From positions 1,922,001 through 1,986,000 of the forward strand of contig CAVVLN010000004.1 of assembly GCA_963749145.1 (NCBI GenBank): 64,000 nt of DNA, read 5' to 3'. The notes under the pieces are model-generated. The model searched no databases. It saw only the letters and a program-made list of their open reading frames with translations, and had not been told where the DNA came from. Origin of the DNA: JASHPR01 sp963749145 (GTDB lineage: Bacteria > Actinomycetota > Actinomycetes > Streptosporangiales > Streptosporangiaceae). Position numbers and translations under genes: made by a program. Of the stretch, positions 55,348 through 63,019 are shown one piece after another (within the stretch, counting starts at the first letter, position 1; each line of letters starts with the position of its first letter).

Positions 55348-55414
55348 TGGAACGTGCTTACGACGCAGGCACGCCCGCTCGCCGTCATGGCGTGGCAACA
55401 GGGCGTGCCTTTTT
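55348..55414 (+). ncRNA. Candidate short RNA or attenuator leader ending in an intrinsic terminator
   Basis: About 20 nt after the predicted start, AGGCACGCCC (55367-55376) pairs perfectly with GGGCGTGCCT (55401-55410), followed directly by TTTTT. The loop contains a small inner hairpin (CGCC-GTCAT-GGCG). This would give a ~67-nt transcript. It ends 86 nt before the glycosyltransferase start, so it may be a free small RNA or a leader attenuator of that gene. An upstream GTGCCTG (55343-55349) could compete for CAGGCAC (55366-55372). Confidence 0.5.
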
Positions 55415-55500
55415 CATGGGCGCACCGGGCCGGACCTCCATGAGCCGGACCGCCCCTCGGGTCACGCCGCGGCCAGTCCGCAGCACCGAGGAGGCTCGTG

Positions 55501-56769
55501 ATGAGGATCGCCCTCGTCGCACGCAGCAGCGACCAGGTCGGCGCCTGCGCCGACGCGGACGCTGCTGCCGAGGCTGCCCGGGTTAGCTCGCTGGGCCAGG
55601 CCCTGGTCGGCCTCGGGCACCACGTGACCATCTTCGCCCGCCGGGACTCGGCGGCCCTCCCCGACAGCGCGATCGTGTCCCCCGGGATCACCGTCGAGCA
55701 CGTCACCGCGGGCCCGCCCGCGCCGCTGGGCGCGGACCAGGTGGCGCCGCACGTGCCGGAGTTCGCCGGCCATCTGGCCCGGCTGTGGCGCCGGAACCCT
55801 CCCGACCTGGTGCACGCCCATTCGTGGACGGCCGGCCTCGCGGCCCTGGCCGGAGCACGGGACCTGGGCGTGCCAGTGGCGCAGACCTTCGGCTCGATGG
55901 CCGTCGCCGAGCAGCGTTACGGCATGCTGAACGATCCGTCAGACACCCGGTCCCGGCTCGAGGCCTGCATCGCACGCCGCGCCGACGTCGTCCTGGCCAG
56001 TTCCTTCTCGGAGCACGCCGACGTGACCCGGCTCGGCGTGCCCCGGGCCGCGGTGAAGGTGGTGCCGTGCGGCGTCGACCCGCGGCGGTTCTCGCCGGAG
56101 GGCCGGGTTGCGAAGCGCAGCGGGCGGCCGCGGCTGCTGGCCGCGGCGCCGCTGACCGCGACCCGCAGCCTCGGGCTGGCCCTGTGCGCGCTGGCCGAGA
56201 TCCCGGACGCTGAGCTGGTCATCACCGGCGGGCCGGCGCGGGCGGAGCTGCGGCACGACCAGGCCTACCAGGCCCTGATCAAGATCGCTAAGGCGCTGCG
56301 GGTCCGCGACCGGCTGGTGTTCACCGGGCCGGTCGCCGCCCGCGACCTGCCCGCACTGCTGCGTTCCGCGGACCTGCTGGTGAGCACCACGCCATATGAG
56401 CCGGTCGGCATGCTGGCGATCCAGGCGATGGCCTGCGGCACGCCGGTCGTCACGGCGACCGCCGGGGCCGAGCCCGACGCCGTCGTCGACATGACCACCG
56501 GGCTCATCGCACCGCCCGGGCGGCCCATGCAGGTCGCCTGGCGGATACGGCGGCTGCTGGCCAGCCCGCTGCGCTTGGACGCCTACGGGATCGCGGCCGC
56601 CGACCGGGCCAGGTCGCGCTACTCGTGGGAACGCATCGGCCGGGAGACCCTGGCGGCCTATGCGTACTGCACCGGGCGGCCGAAGGCCGCCACCGGGGTC
56701 CAGAGCTCGCGGCCACATCGCGCCGGGGTCCGCGACGTGCGGCATATTCCTGCCGGAGCACCCGCATAG
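55501..56769 (+). CDS. GT4-family glycosyltransferase
   Basis: The 422-residue GT-B enzyme has an N-terminal acceptor domain (MRIALVARSSDQVGACADAD, LVHAHSWTAGLAALAGA, VVPCGVDPRRFSPEG) and a C-terminal nucleotide-sugar domain (DAELVITGGPARAELR, DRLVFTGPVAARDLPALLRSADLL, EPVGMLAIQAMACGTPVVTATAG with the E-x7-E-type motif). It closely resembles the frameshifted copy at 26802-28039. AGGAGG sits 7 nt before ATG 55501. The candidate attenuator lies in its leader. Sugar donor and acceptor are unknown. Confidence 0.9.
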   Translation: MRIALVARSSDQVGACADADAAAEAARVSSLGQALVGLGHHVTIFARRDSAALPDSAIVSPGITVEHVTAGPPAPLGADQVAPHVPEFAGHLARLWRRNPPDLVHAHSWTAGLAALAGARDLGVPVAQTFGSMAVAEQRYGMLNDPSDTRSRLEACIARRADVVLASSFSEHADVTRLGVPRAAVKVVPCGVDPRRFSPEGRVAKRSGRPRLLAAAPLTATRSLGLALCALAEIPDAELVITGGPARAELRHDQAYQALIKIAKALRVRDRLVFTGPVAARDLPALLRSADLLVSTTPYEPVGMLAIQAMACGTPVVTATAGAEPDAVVDMTTGLIAPPGRPMQVAWRIRRLLASPLRLDAYGIAAADRARSRYSWERIGRETLAAYAYCTGRPKAATGVQSSRPHRAGVRDVRHIPAGAPA

Positions 56770-56908
56770 CTCGCCGCGATCCGTGCCGGCCCGGGCATCC
56801 CCCCCGCCCGGGCCGGCACGTCATCTCACCTCACCGGCGCATCTGATAGCCACCGCCAGCGCCCGCATCCGGAACCGGGTGGCGATCGCAAAACGGGCCG
56901 GGACCCGC

Positions 56909-57631
56909 CTACGTGCGCTGCCGGGGATCCCGGACCCGCCGGGCCGCGGCCACCGATTCGGCGACGACCGCGGCCGGCGGCAGCATGATCACCACAGGCA
57001 GCCAGGGGTAGGCGCTGGTGGCCAGGAGGCCGCCCGCCAGCGCGCCCGCGACGAGGGCCGCCAGCACGCCGATGCTGCGGCCGAGCCCGTCCGGCTTGCT
57101 GCGGGTGACCAGGCCGGCCAGGACGCCGGTCAGCGTGCTGGTCAGGTAGGTGCTCGACATCTGGCCGAGCCGGCGGACCGCCGCGCTCTGCATGCCCATG
57201 GCCGCGGCGAGCACGGCCAGCAGCGCTAGCTGCGCGCCGTCACGGGGGGTGCCCCCGGCCAGTTCCCACCCGACGCAGAACGCGGCCAGCACGCACAGTT
57301 CGGCGGCCAGCGTGGCCGTCACGTTGGCCGGCCAGGTCCCGCCGTGGTCAGTGCCGCGGGCGGCGATGGGAGCGCCCACGAGGACGCCGGCCGAGTATCC
57401 CGCGAGCGCCACGCCGCTGCGGATCGCCTCGCTCGAGCTGTGGGCGGTAGCCGCGACCCCGAGCAGCACCATGTTGCCGGTGATGACGCTGCTGAACACC
57501 TTGCCCAGGGCCAGGAACGAGACGGCGTTGACCGCGCCGGCGGTGATGGTCAGGAGCACCACGCGCCAGTCCCGCACCGGGCCGTGCCAGCGGCCCGCAC
57601 GGTGCTGCCTGGCGCGGCTGTCCGTGGTCAT
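56909..57631 (-). CDS. DUF1275 (YoaK-like) membrane protein
   Basis: The 240-residue protein has six helices and the DUF1275 motifs LLTITAGAVNAVSFLALGKVFSSVITGNMVLLG (residues ~26-58), GYSAGVLVGAPI, LLAVLAAAMGMQSAAVRRLG and STYLTSTLTGVLAGL. DUF1275 proteins are inner-membrane proteins of unknown transport function. ATG 57631 fits the family length. It is convergent with the glycosyltransferase. Confidence 0.9.
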   Translation of the reverse strand: MTTDSRARQHRAGRWHGPVRDWRVVLLTITAGAVNAVSFLALGKVFSSVITGNMVLLGVAATAHSSSEAIRSGVALAGYSAGVLVGAPIAARGTDHGGTWPANVTATLAAELCVLAAFCVGWELAGGTPRDGAQLALLAVLAAAMGMQSAAVRRLGQMSSTYLTSTLTGVLAGLVTRSKPDGLGRSIGVLAALVAGALAGGLLATSAYPWLPVVIMLPPAAVVAESVAAARRVRDPRQRT

Positions 57632-57811
57632 CGCGCTGAGTGAGCCTTCCGCTGGAGGCCGCCCGGCCGGCCGGGCCGTGGCTGAGTCCGACCATTGTCG
57701 CGGACGGCCAGCGGCGTGGCGCCGGTGGTCGGCCCGGGCTGGCCCGGCTCAGCCGGTCAGGCGGCTGGCGCGGAACGGCCAGTTAACCCCGGCCCTTGCC
57801 CGTATAACAGG

Positions 57812-57928
57812 ATGACCGAAATCATGAGCCAGGCCGACGAGCACGAAAGTCGGCAGTATGTGAGCATGCACTGGTTTGTGGAAGACTGCCGCTTATACCA
57901 CCACTCCCGGAGAGGCGCACAGGCATGA
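57812..57928 (+). CDS. Possible 38-residue leader peptide coupled to the dispanin-like gene
   Basis: ATG 57812 opens MTEIMSQADEHESRQYVSMH and ends WFVEDCRLYHHSRRGAQA, its TGA overlapping the next ATG (ATGA at 57925). A TATAAC lies 4 nt before the start, so the transcript could be nearly leaderless. It is rich in His, Glu and Arg. The 4-bp overlap favours a translated coupling peptide, but there is no homology support. Confidence 0.35.
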   Translation: MTEIMSQADEHESRQYVSMHWFVEDCRLYHHSRRGAQA

Positions 57929-58341
57929 GTTACGACACACCCGGAGGCCCGCCCGGAGGGGACATGCCTCCGCCGCCCCCGCCAGGGTCATACGGCGTCC
58001 CGCCGACCCCCGGGTACGGTCAGGCGCCGTACGGCGTCCCGCCGACCCCCGGGTACGGTCAGATGCCGTACAGCAACCAGCCGTCCACCTATCGCGCGTG
58101 GGCGATCACCTGTTGCGTCTGCGGCGTGCTGTTCAGCCTGATCATCGGCCTGCCCTGCGGGCTGGTGGCCCTGGCCAACTCGCGGCGGGTGCAGTCCGCG
58201 TGGCAGGTCGGAGACTGGCAGCGGGCGGCCAAGGCGTCACGCCGGGCGCTGACCTGGGTCATCGCCTCCACCGTGTTCGACGCGCTCGGGCTCATCCTGG
58301 TCATCACCCTGTTCGCGACCAGCCACAGTTCGACTACCTGA
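57925..58341 (+). CDS. CD225/dispanin-like two-helix membrane protein
   Basis: The 138-residue protein begins with ~50 Pro/Gly/Tyr-rich residues, including two copies of YGVPPTPGYGQ (a ~30-bp DNA repeat near 57990-58051). An intramembrane/transmembrane segment follows (WAITCCVCGVLFSLIIGLPCGLVALANSRRVQSAW), then a loop with DWQRAAKASRRALTW and a second helix (VIASTVFDALGLILVITLF). The order and the ANSxxVxxxxxxGD motif match the CD225/dispanin family. Bacterial members have unknown roles. GGAGAGG precedes the start. Confidence 0.82.
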   Translation: MSYDTPGGPPGGDMPPPPPPGSYGVPPTPGYGQAPYGVPPTPGYGQMPYSNQPSTYRAWAITCCVCGVLFSLIIGLPCGLVALANSRRVQSAWQVGDWQRAAKASRRALTWVIASTVFDALGLILVITLFATSHSSTT

Positions 58342-58615
58342 GTCCTCACCCGCAGGGCCTGGCGCTGGCCCTGCGGGACCGGCCCCGGTCCCGTGCCGGG
58401 AGCATCACCCCGTCCCCGCGCCAGCCGCCTCTACGCGCGGGGACCGGCGGCGCGGCCTGCCGCCATCAACTGGCCGGCCGTCCTCGCTCCCCAGCGAACC
58501 CCTCCGCGACCTCCACGGCAACCCGTCCGCGAACTCACGGCGGAAAAGTTGTTGGCGCCCCGATCCCTCGTGACTCCTACCGGTGTCACACCCGCACCCC
58601 GGAAGGGATCAGGAC

Positions 58616-59380
58616 ATGAACATCGTCGTCAAGTCATCCGCCATCGCCAGCGGCCTGCGGGGGGCGCCCGGTCGCGTGCTGATCCCGGCTGGCCTCGCCT
58701 TGGCCGCGATCGCCGCGGTCAGCGGCTGCTCGTCGCTGTCGTCAGCGCCCAGCGCCCACGCCGCGCCCGCGACGCCGGTCGCCTCCCCGGGCCAGCCGGC
58801 TCCGGCCACCACCCCAGCGCCCGCGGCGACCGTGGCCGCATCACCGGCGCCATCCCCGTCCCCGTCCCTCCAGGCACCGCCCCCGGCGCCTGCCTTCCAT
58901 AGCGGGCTCACGACCAAGATCGCAATTCTCGGCGCCTCGCGGGCTCTGGTGCCGGGCGGTGCTCCGCTGCGGTTCATGGTCACGGTGACGAACTCGTCCA
59001 CGCATCCGTACGGGAACATCCTGCCCCTGGTGTCGCTGGGGCACTGCTCCTGCACGGCGAACAGCCTGTTCCCGGCGGGCACGCTGCAGGAGCGGGAGAG
59101 CACGAGCAACGTGTGGCAGACCATCCAGTACGACGTGGAAGGCTTCGGCACCGATTACCTCAACGTCACCGAGCCCGGTGGCATCCAGGAGCTGCCTCCC
59201 GGCGGCGTGGCGACCTTCGAGTATCGGGTGGCCCTGAGCCCGGCCACCAGCGCGCAGGTCACCCGCGGGACCGCCAACCTTGACGTCACGCTGCTGCCGC
59301 TCCCCTCGCACACCCCGATCGGCAACTCGCCGGCCGCGAGCGCCCCGGTCGAGGTGCTGTCCGGCCAGCCGCCCGCCTGA
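58616..59380 (+). CDS. Lipoprotein with Pro/Ala linker and Ig-like domain
   Basis: The 254-residue protein has a signal peptide ending in lipobox AVSGCSS (Cys ~38), a long Pro/Ala/Ser linker (residues ~45-95), and a domain TTKIAILGASRALVPGGAPL, FMVTVTNSSTHPYGNILPLV, SLGHCSCTANSLFPAGTL, VATFEYRVALSPATS. The second part looks like a beta-sandwich (bacterial Ig/COG1361-like) with a local Cys-x-Cys. It is probably anchored to the membrane and exposed in the wall. Function is unknown. Confidence 0.75.
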   Translation: MNIVVKSSAIASGLRGAPGRVLIPAGLALAAIAAVSGCSSLSSAPSAHAAPATPVASPGQPAPATTPAPAATVAASPAPSPSPSLQAPPPAPAFHSGLTTKIAILGASRALVPGGAPLRFMVTVTNSSTHPYGNILPLVSLGHCSCTANSLFPAGTLQERESTSNVWQTIQYDVEGFGTDYLNVTEPGGIQELPPGGVATFEYRVALSPATSAQVTRGTANLDVTLLPLPSHTPIGNSPAASAPVEVLSGQPPA

Positions 59381-59497
59381 GCCGGTGCCGGGCCGTCAGC
59401 CTGCTGCCGCGTGGCGCCGAGCGTCACCGGCGGCAGGCTCAGTACGGTACGTCAGGGAGTTCGCGGCGCCGCGCCCGCCCGGCGAGGAGGACAGCCA

Positions 59498-60337
59498 GTG
59501 CGCAGCAGGCAATACGGCCACGACGTGCTCGCGACATCGCGGCGGCCCGTCCCGCGCCAGCTTCCGCGGGTACCCGCCGAGCGCGGCCTGGTCGTCGAGG
59601 ACTCGGCCGGCGAGTTCTGCGGTGCCGTGGTCTTCTGCGAGAAGGACGCCGTCACGCTGGAAGACCGGCACGGCCGGCGGCGGGTGTTCCCGCTCAGCCC
59701 GGCCGCCTTCCTGCTGGAAGGCAAGCCGGTCATGCTGGTCCGGCCGGCTTCCCCGGCCGGGCCGGGCCGCCCCGGCCGGGCCCCGGCGCGAACGGCCTCG
59801 GGATCGATCGCGGCCCCGCCGAGCCGGGCCAAGGTCGCGCGGGCGAGCCGGATCTACGTCGAGGGCCGGCATGACGCCGAACTGGTCGAGAAGATCTGGG
59901 GCGACGACCTGCGCGACGCCGGCGTCGTCGTGGAGTACCTCGAGGGCATCGACGACCTGCCCGCGATCGTCGCGGCGTTCAGCCCGGCGCCGGGCCGCCG
60001 GCTGGGCGTCCTCGTCGACCACCTGGTGAGCGGGTCAAAGGAGACCAGGATCGCCGCGAGCGTGCGCTCGCCGCACGTGCTGATCGTCGGGCATCCGTTC
60101 ATCGACGTCTGGGCGGCGGTCAAGCCGTCGGTGCTCGGCATCCCGGCCTGGCCGCGGGTGCCTCCGGGCCGGCCGTGGAAGGAAGGCGTGCTGGCCGCGC
60201 TCGGCTGGCGGCCGGACACCGGGGCCGCCTGGCAGCGGATCCTGCGCGGCGTGACCGGCTTCGCCGACCTGGAACCCGAGTTCCTCGGCCGGGTCGAGGA
60301 ACTGATCGACTTCGTCACCGCGCCCGGCAGCGAATGA
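59498..60337 (+). CDS. DUF3097 protein (Toprim-like)
   Basis: The 279-residue protein matches the actinobacterial DUF3097 family: QYGHDVLATSRRPVPRQLPRVPAERGLVVEDS, GAVVFCEKDAVTLEDRHG, SRIYVEGRHDAELVEKIWGDDLR, LGVLVDHLVSGSKETRIAA, VLIVGHPFIDVWAAVKP. The VEGRHDAE and LVDHL motifs resemble Toprim catalytic acids of primase-like nucleases, so a nucleic-acid function is plausible but unproven. GTG 59498 has GAGGAGG 7 nt upstream. Confidence 0.88.
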   Translation: MRSRQYGHDVLATSRRPVPRQLPRVPAERGLVVEDSAGEFCGAVVFCEKDAVTLEDRHGRRRVFPLSPAAFLLEGKPVMLVRPASPAGPGRPGRAPARTASGSIAAPPSRAKVARASRIYVEGRHDAELVEKIWGDDLRDAGVVVEYLEGIDDLPAIVAAFSPAPGRRLGVLVDHLVSGSKETRIAASVRSPHVLIVGHPFIDVWAAVKPSVLGIPAWPRVPPGRPWKEGVLAALGWRPDTGAAWQRILRGVTGFADLEPEFLGRVEELIDFVTAPGSE

Positions 60338-60375
60338 CCGGGCCGCGGCCGGGGGCGTCGCCAACCAGCGCCCGG

Positions 60376-60490
60376 GCTCACGGCCCTGGCCGCGCTCGTG
60401 CTGCGCGAGCGGGTCGGCCCGGCCAGGTTCGGCGGAGCGTGCCTGGTCGCCGCCGGCGTTGCCGTGCTCGCCCTCGCCGCCGGCTCATAG
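60376..60490 (+). pseudogene. EamA/DMT transporter C-terminal remnant
   Basis: A frame without a start codon reads LTALAALVLRERVGPARFGG, then ACLVAAGVAVLALAAGS and stops at 60488-60490. The E-R-x-G-x-x-x-x-x-G-x-x-L-V-x-x-G-V motif is the end of the tenth helix of DMT-superfamily exporters. Only about one and a half helices remain. Confidence 0.65.
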
Positions 60491-60504
60491 CCGCCGCCGA
60501 GCGA

Positions 60505-61392
60505 TCAGGGCAGCAGGTCGAGGCCGAGGTCCAGGGCGGGGCTGGAGTGAGTGAGTGCGCCGACCGCGATGAAGTCCACGCCGGTCTCGGCCACCGCCCG
60601 GGCCGTCTCGAGCCGCAGGCCGCCGCTGGCCTCGAGCCGGACCGCCGGGTACGGCCGGGCCAGGGCCACGGCGGCGCGCAGGTCATCGAGGGTCATGTTG
60701 TCGAGCAGGATCAATTCCGCGCCCGCGGCCAGCGCCTCGCCGACCTGGGCCAGGTTGTCGCACTCGACCTCGAGCGGCAGGCCGGGGGCGGCCGCGCGGA
60801 CGGCCCGGATCGCGGCGGCGATCCCGCCCGCCGCCGCCACGTGGTTGTCCTTCACCAGTGCCGCGTCGCCCAGCCCCATGCGGTGATTCACGCCACCGCC
60901 GCACCGCACCGCGTACTTCTCCAGCTGGCGCAGCCCCGGGGTCGTCTTGCGGGTGTCGCGCACCGCGCATCCGGTCCCGGCCACGGCGTCGACCCAGGCC
61001 CGCGTCGTGGTAGCCACCCCGGACAGGTGCGTGACGAAGTTGAGCAGCGTCCGCTCCGCGCCGAGCATCTCCCGCAGCGGCGCGGTGATCCGCATCACCT
61101 CGGCGCCGCGCTCGATTCGTTCGCCATCATCACGCACCGTCTCGCCCGCGCCGGGCCCCGCCCCGGCGAGATCCAGCACCGCCAGGACCACCGGCAGGCC
61201 GGCCAGCACACCCGGCTGCCGGGCCACGACGCCGGCCACCGCCACCGCGCCGGGGCCGGCCGTCGCCGCCGAGGTGACATCGGGCCCGTAACGGAAGTCT
61301 TCCTCCAGCGCCGAGCGCACGACACGCTCGGTGTCGCCGGGATCCAGGCCCGCAGCGCGCAGCCGCCCGGCGACCTGGGGATGCAGCATCAT
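60505..61392 (-). CDS. nadC: Nicotinate-nucleotide pyrophosphorylase (quinolinate phosphoribosyltransferase)
   Basis: The 295-residue enzyme has all QPRTase motifs: EEDFRYGPDVTSAAT (~30-44), ERTLLNFVTHLSGVATTTRAWV, DTRKTTPGLRQLEKYAVRCGGGVNHRMGLGDAALVKDNHV, VEVECDN-like LEVECDNLAQV, ILLDNMTLDDL and LEASGGL. It converts quinolinate and PRPP to nicotinate mononucleotide, the third step of de novo NAD synthesis. Its ATG overlaps the nadB stop by 4 bp, completing the nadA-nadB-nadC operon. The gene ends the operon. Confidence 0.96.
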   Translation of the reverse strand: MMLHPQVAGRLRAAGLDPGDTERVVRSALEEDFRYGPDVTSAATAGPGAVAVAGVVARQPGVLAGLPVVLAVLDLAGAGPGAGETVRDDGERIERGAEVMRITAPLREMLGAERTLLNFVTHLSGVATTTRAWVDAVAGTGCAVRDTRKTTPGLRQLEKYAVRCGGGVNHRMGLGDAALVKDNHVAAAGGIAAAIRAVRAAAPGLPLEVECDNLAQVGEALAAGAELILLDNMTLDDLRAAVALARPYPAVRLEASGGLRLETARAVAETGVDFIAVGALTHSSPALDLGLDLLP

Positions 61393-63019
61393 GCCGGGAC
61401 CCCGACCCGGTCCGGCACCGCGCCGGCGATCCGCGGCCGCCCCTCGTCCACGCGCAGGCTGGTGTGGCGGGCCCCGGCCTGCGAGGTGGGCGGCACGTCA
61501 CGCCAGCGGTGACAGCCCCGGCTTTCCGCCCGGGCCAGGGCGGCCACGGCGACCAGCACGCCGACGGTGTGCAGGCTGGTCGCCTCGACCGCGGCCAGGT
61601 CGAGCCCGCCGCCGCCCGGCGGGACCTGCTCGAGCGCCTGCAGCAGCGAGTCCAGGCCCGTCCGGTCGCGTGTCACTCCGGCATGCCGCGACATGGCGGC
61701 GGCCATCGCGGGCCGGGCGCCGGGGTCCGCCCCTGGCCCGGCGGCCGGCCACCGCAGCCCGGCGGCCGGCCGGGGCAGGCTCCGGCCCAGCCGGTCGCCG
61801 GCCGCCGTCCCGCGATCAGGGCCTCGGTCAGGGAGTTGGACGCGAGCCGGTTGGCCCCGTGCACCCCGGTCGACGCGGCCTCGCCGACCGCGAACAGGCC
61901 GGCCACCGAGGTCCGCCCGTCCAGGTCGGCCCGGATCCCGCCGCAGGTGTAGTGCGCGCCCGGCGCGACCGGGATCGGCTCGGCGGCCGGGTCGATCCCC
62001 CGGGCCCGGCACGCGGCGGTGACGGTCGGGAACTCCCGCTCGAGCACCGCGCGCCCCACCCCGGTGGCGTCCAGCCAGAGATGATCGGCCGGCCCCTGGG
62101 CGGCGTCCATCCGCTGCTGCATCGCCGCGGACACCACATCCCGGGGGGCCAGGTCCCCGAGCGGATGGCGCCCGGCCATGACGGGCCGGCCGGCCGCGTC
62201 GACGAGCACCGCCCCGGCCCCGCGCAGGGCCTCGGTGATCAGGGGGCACTGGCCGCGGGAGGCGGGCTGCCACAGCACGGTCGGGTGGAACTGCACGAAC
62301 TCCACGTCGCGCAGCACGGCCCCGGCCCGGGCGGCCAGAGCCAGGCCGTCCCCGGTCAGCCCGGCCGGGTTGGTAGTGGTCGCGAACGCCTGGCCGAAGC
62401 CGCCGGCGGCGATCACGACCGCCCGCGCGGTCACCACCCCGGCCCGCAGCGTCCCGCCGCCGGCGGACGCCGTTCCCGCGAGCAGCCCGCCGACCTCGCC
62501 CCGTTCGCCGGTCAGCACGTCCAGTGCCACGGCGCCGGTGAGGATCTCGACCGGGCTGGCCAGCAGCGCGTCGCGGAGCGCCCGGTGCACCTCCGCGCCG
62601 ATCGCGTCGCCCCCGGCGGACACGATCCGGGGGCGGCTGTGCCCGCCCTCCCGGTGCAGCGCGGTGCGCTCCAGCCGGGCGCCCAGCCCGGCCAGCCGCT
62701 CGACCTCGGCCGGGGCCTGCGCGACCAGGGCTGCCACCGCGGCCGGGTCGCACAAGCCTGCGCCCGCGACCAGCGTGTCCCGCTGGTGCCGGGCCGCGCT
62801 GTCGCCCGGCCCGATCGCCGCGGCCAGGCCGCCCTGGGCCAGCGGCGTCGCGCCGCCGCCGAGCTCGTCCTTGCTGATCAGCAGCACCCGCCGCCCGGAC
62901 CCGGCGGCGGCCAGGGCGGTACTCGTGCCCGCCGCTCCCGATCCGACGACCACGACGTCGGCGTCGCGTTCCCAGGCCGGCTCGGCCCCGGGCAGACGGC
63001 GGATCTGCGGCGTGGTCAT
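61389..63019 (-). pseudogene. nadB: L-aspartate oxidase NadB, frameshifted near its C-terminus
   Basis: The first ~404 residues are a normal NadB: FAD motif VVVVGSGAAGTSTALAAA, GGATPLAQGGLAAAI, VQFHPTVLW, HYTCGGIRADLDGRTSVAGLFAVGEAASTG and GANRLASNSLTEALIAGRR. At about 61806 one G appears to be missing. The downstream frame (AGDRLGRSLPRPA…MSRHAGVTRDRTGLDSLLQALE…RHTSLRVDEGRPRI) continues the helical C-terminal domain to 61389. The uncorrected frame ends at 61673 with an Arg/Pro-rich tail. The enzyme makes iminoaspartate for quinolinate synthesis. The ATG overlaps nadA (ATGA). Confidence 0.92.

Noticed and set aside
55303..55414. tRNA or known riboswitch in the AT-richer segment after whiB
   Set aside because: The fold does not make a cloverleaf and no conserved riboswitch core could be recognised. 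Only a promoter and an intrinsic terminator are supported.
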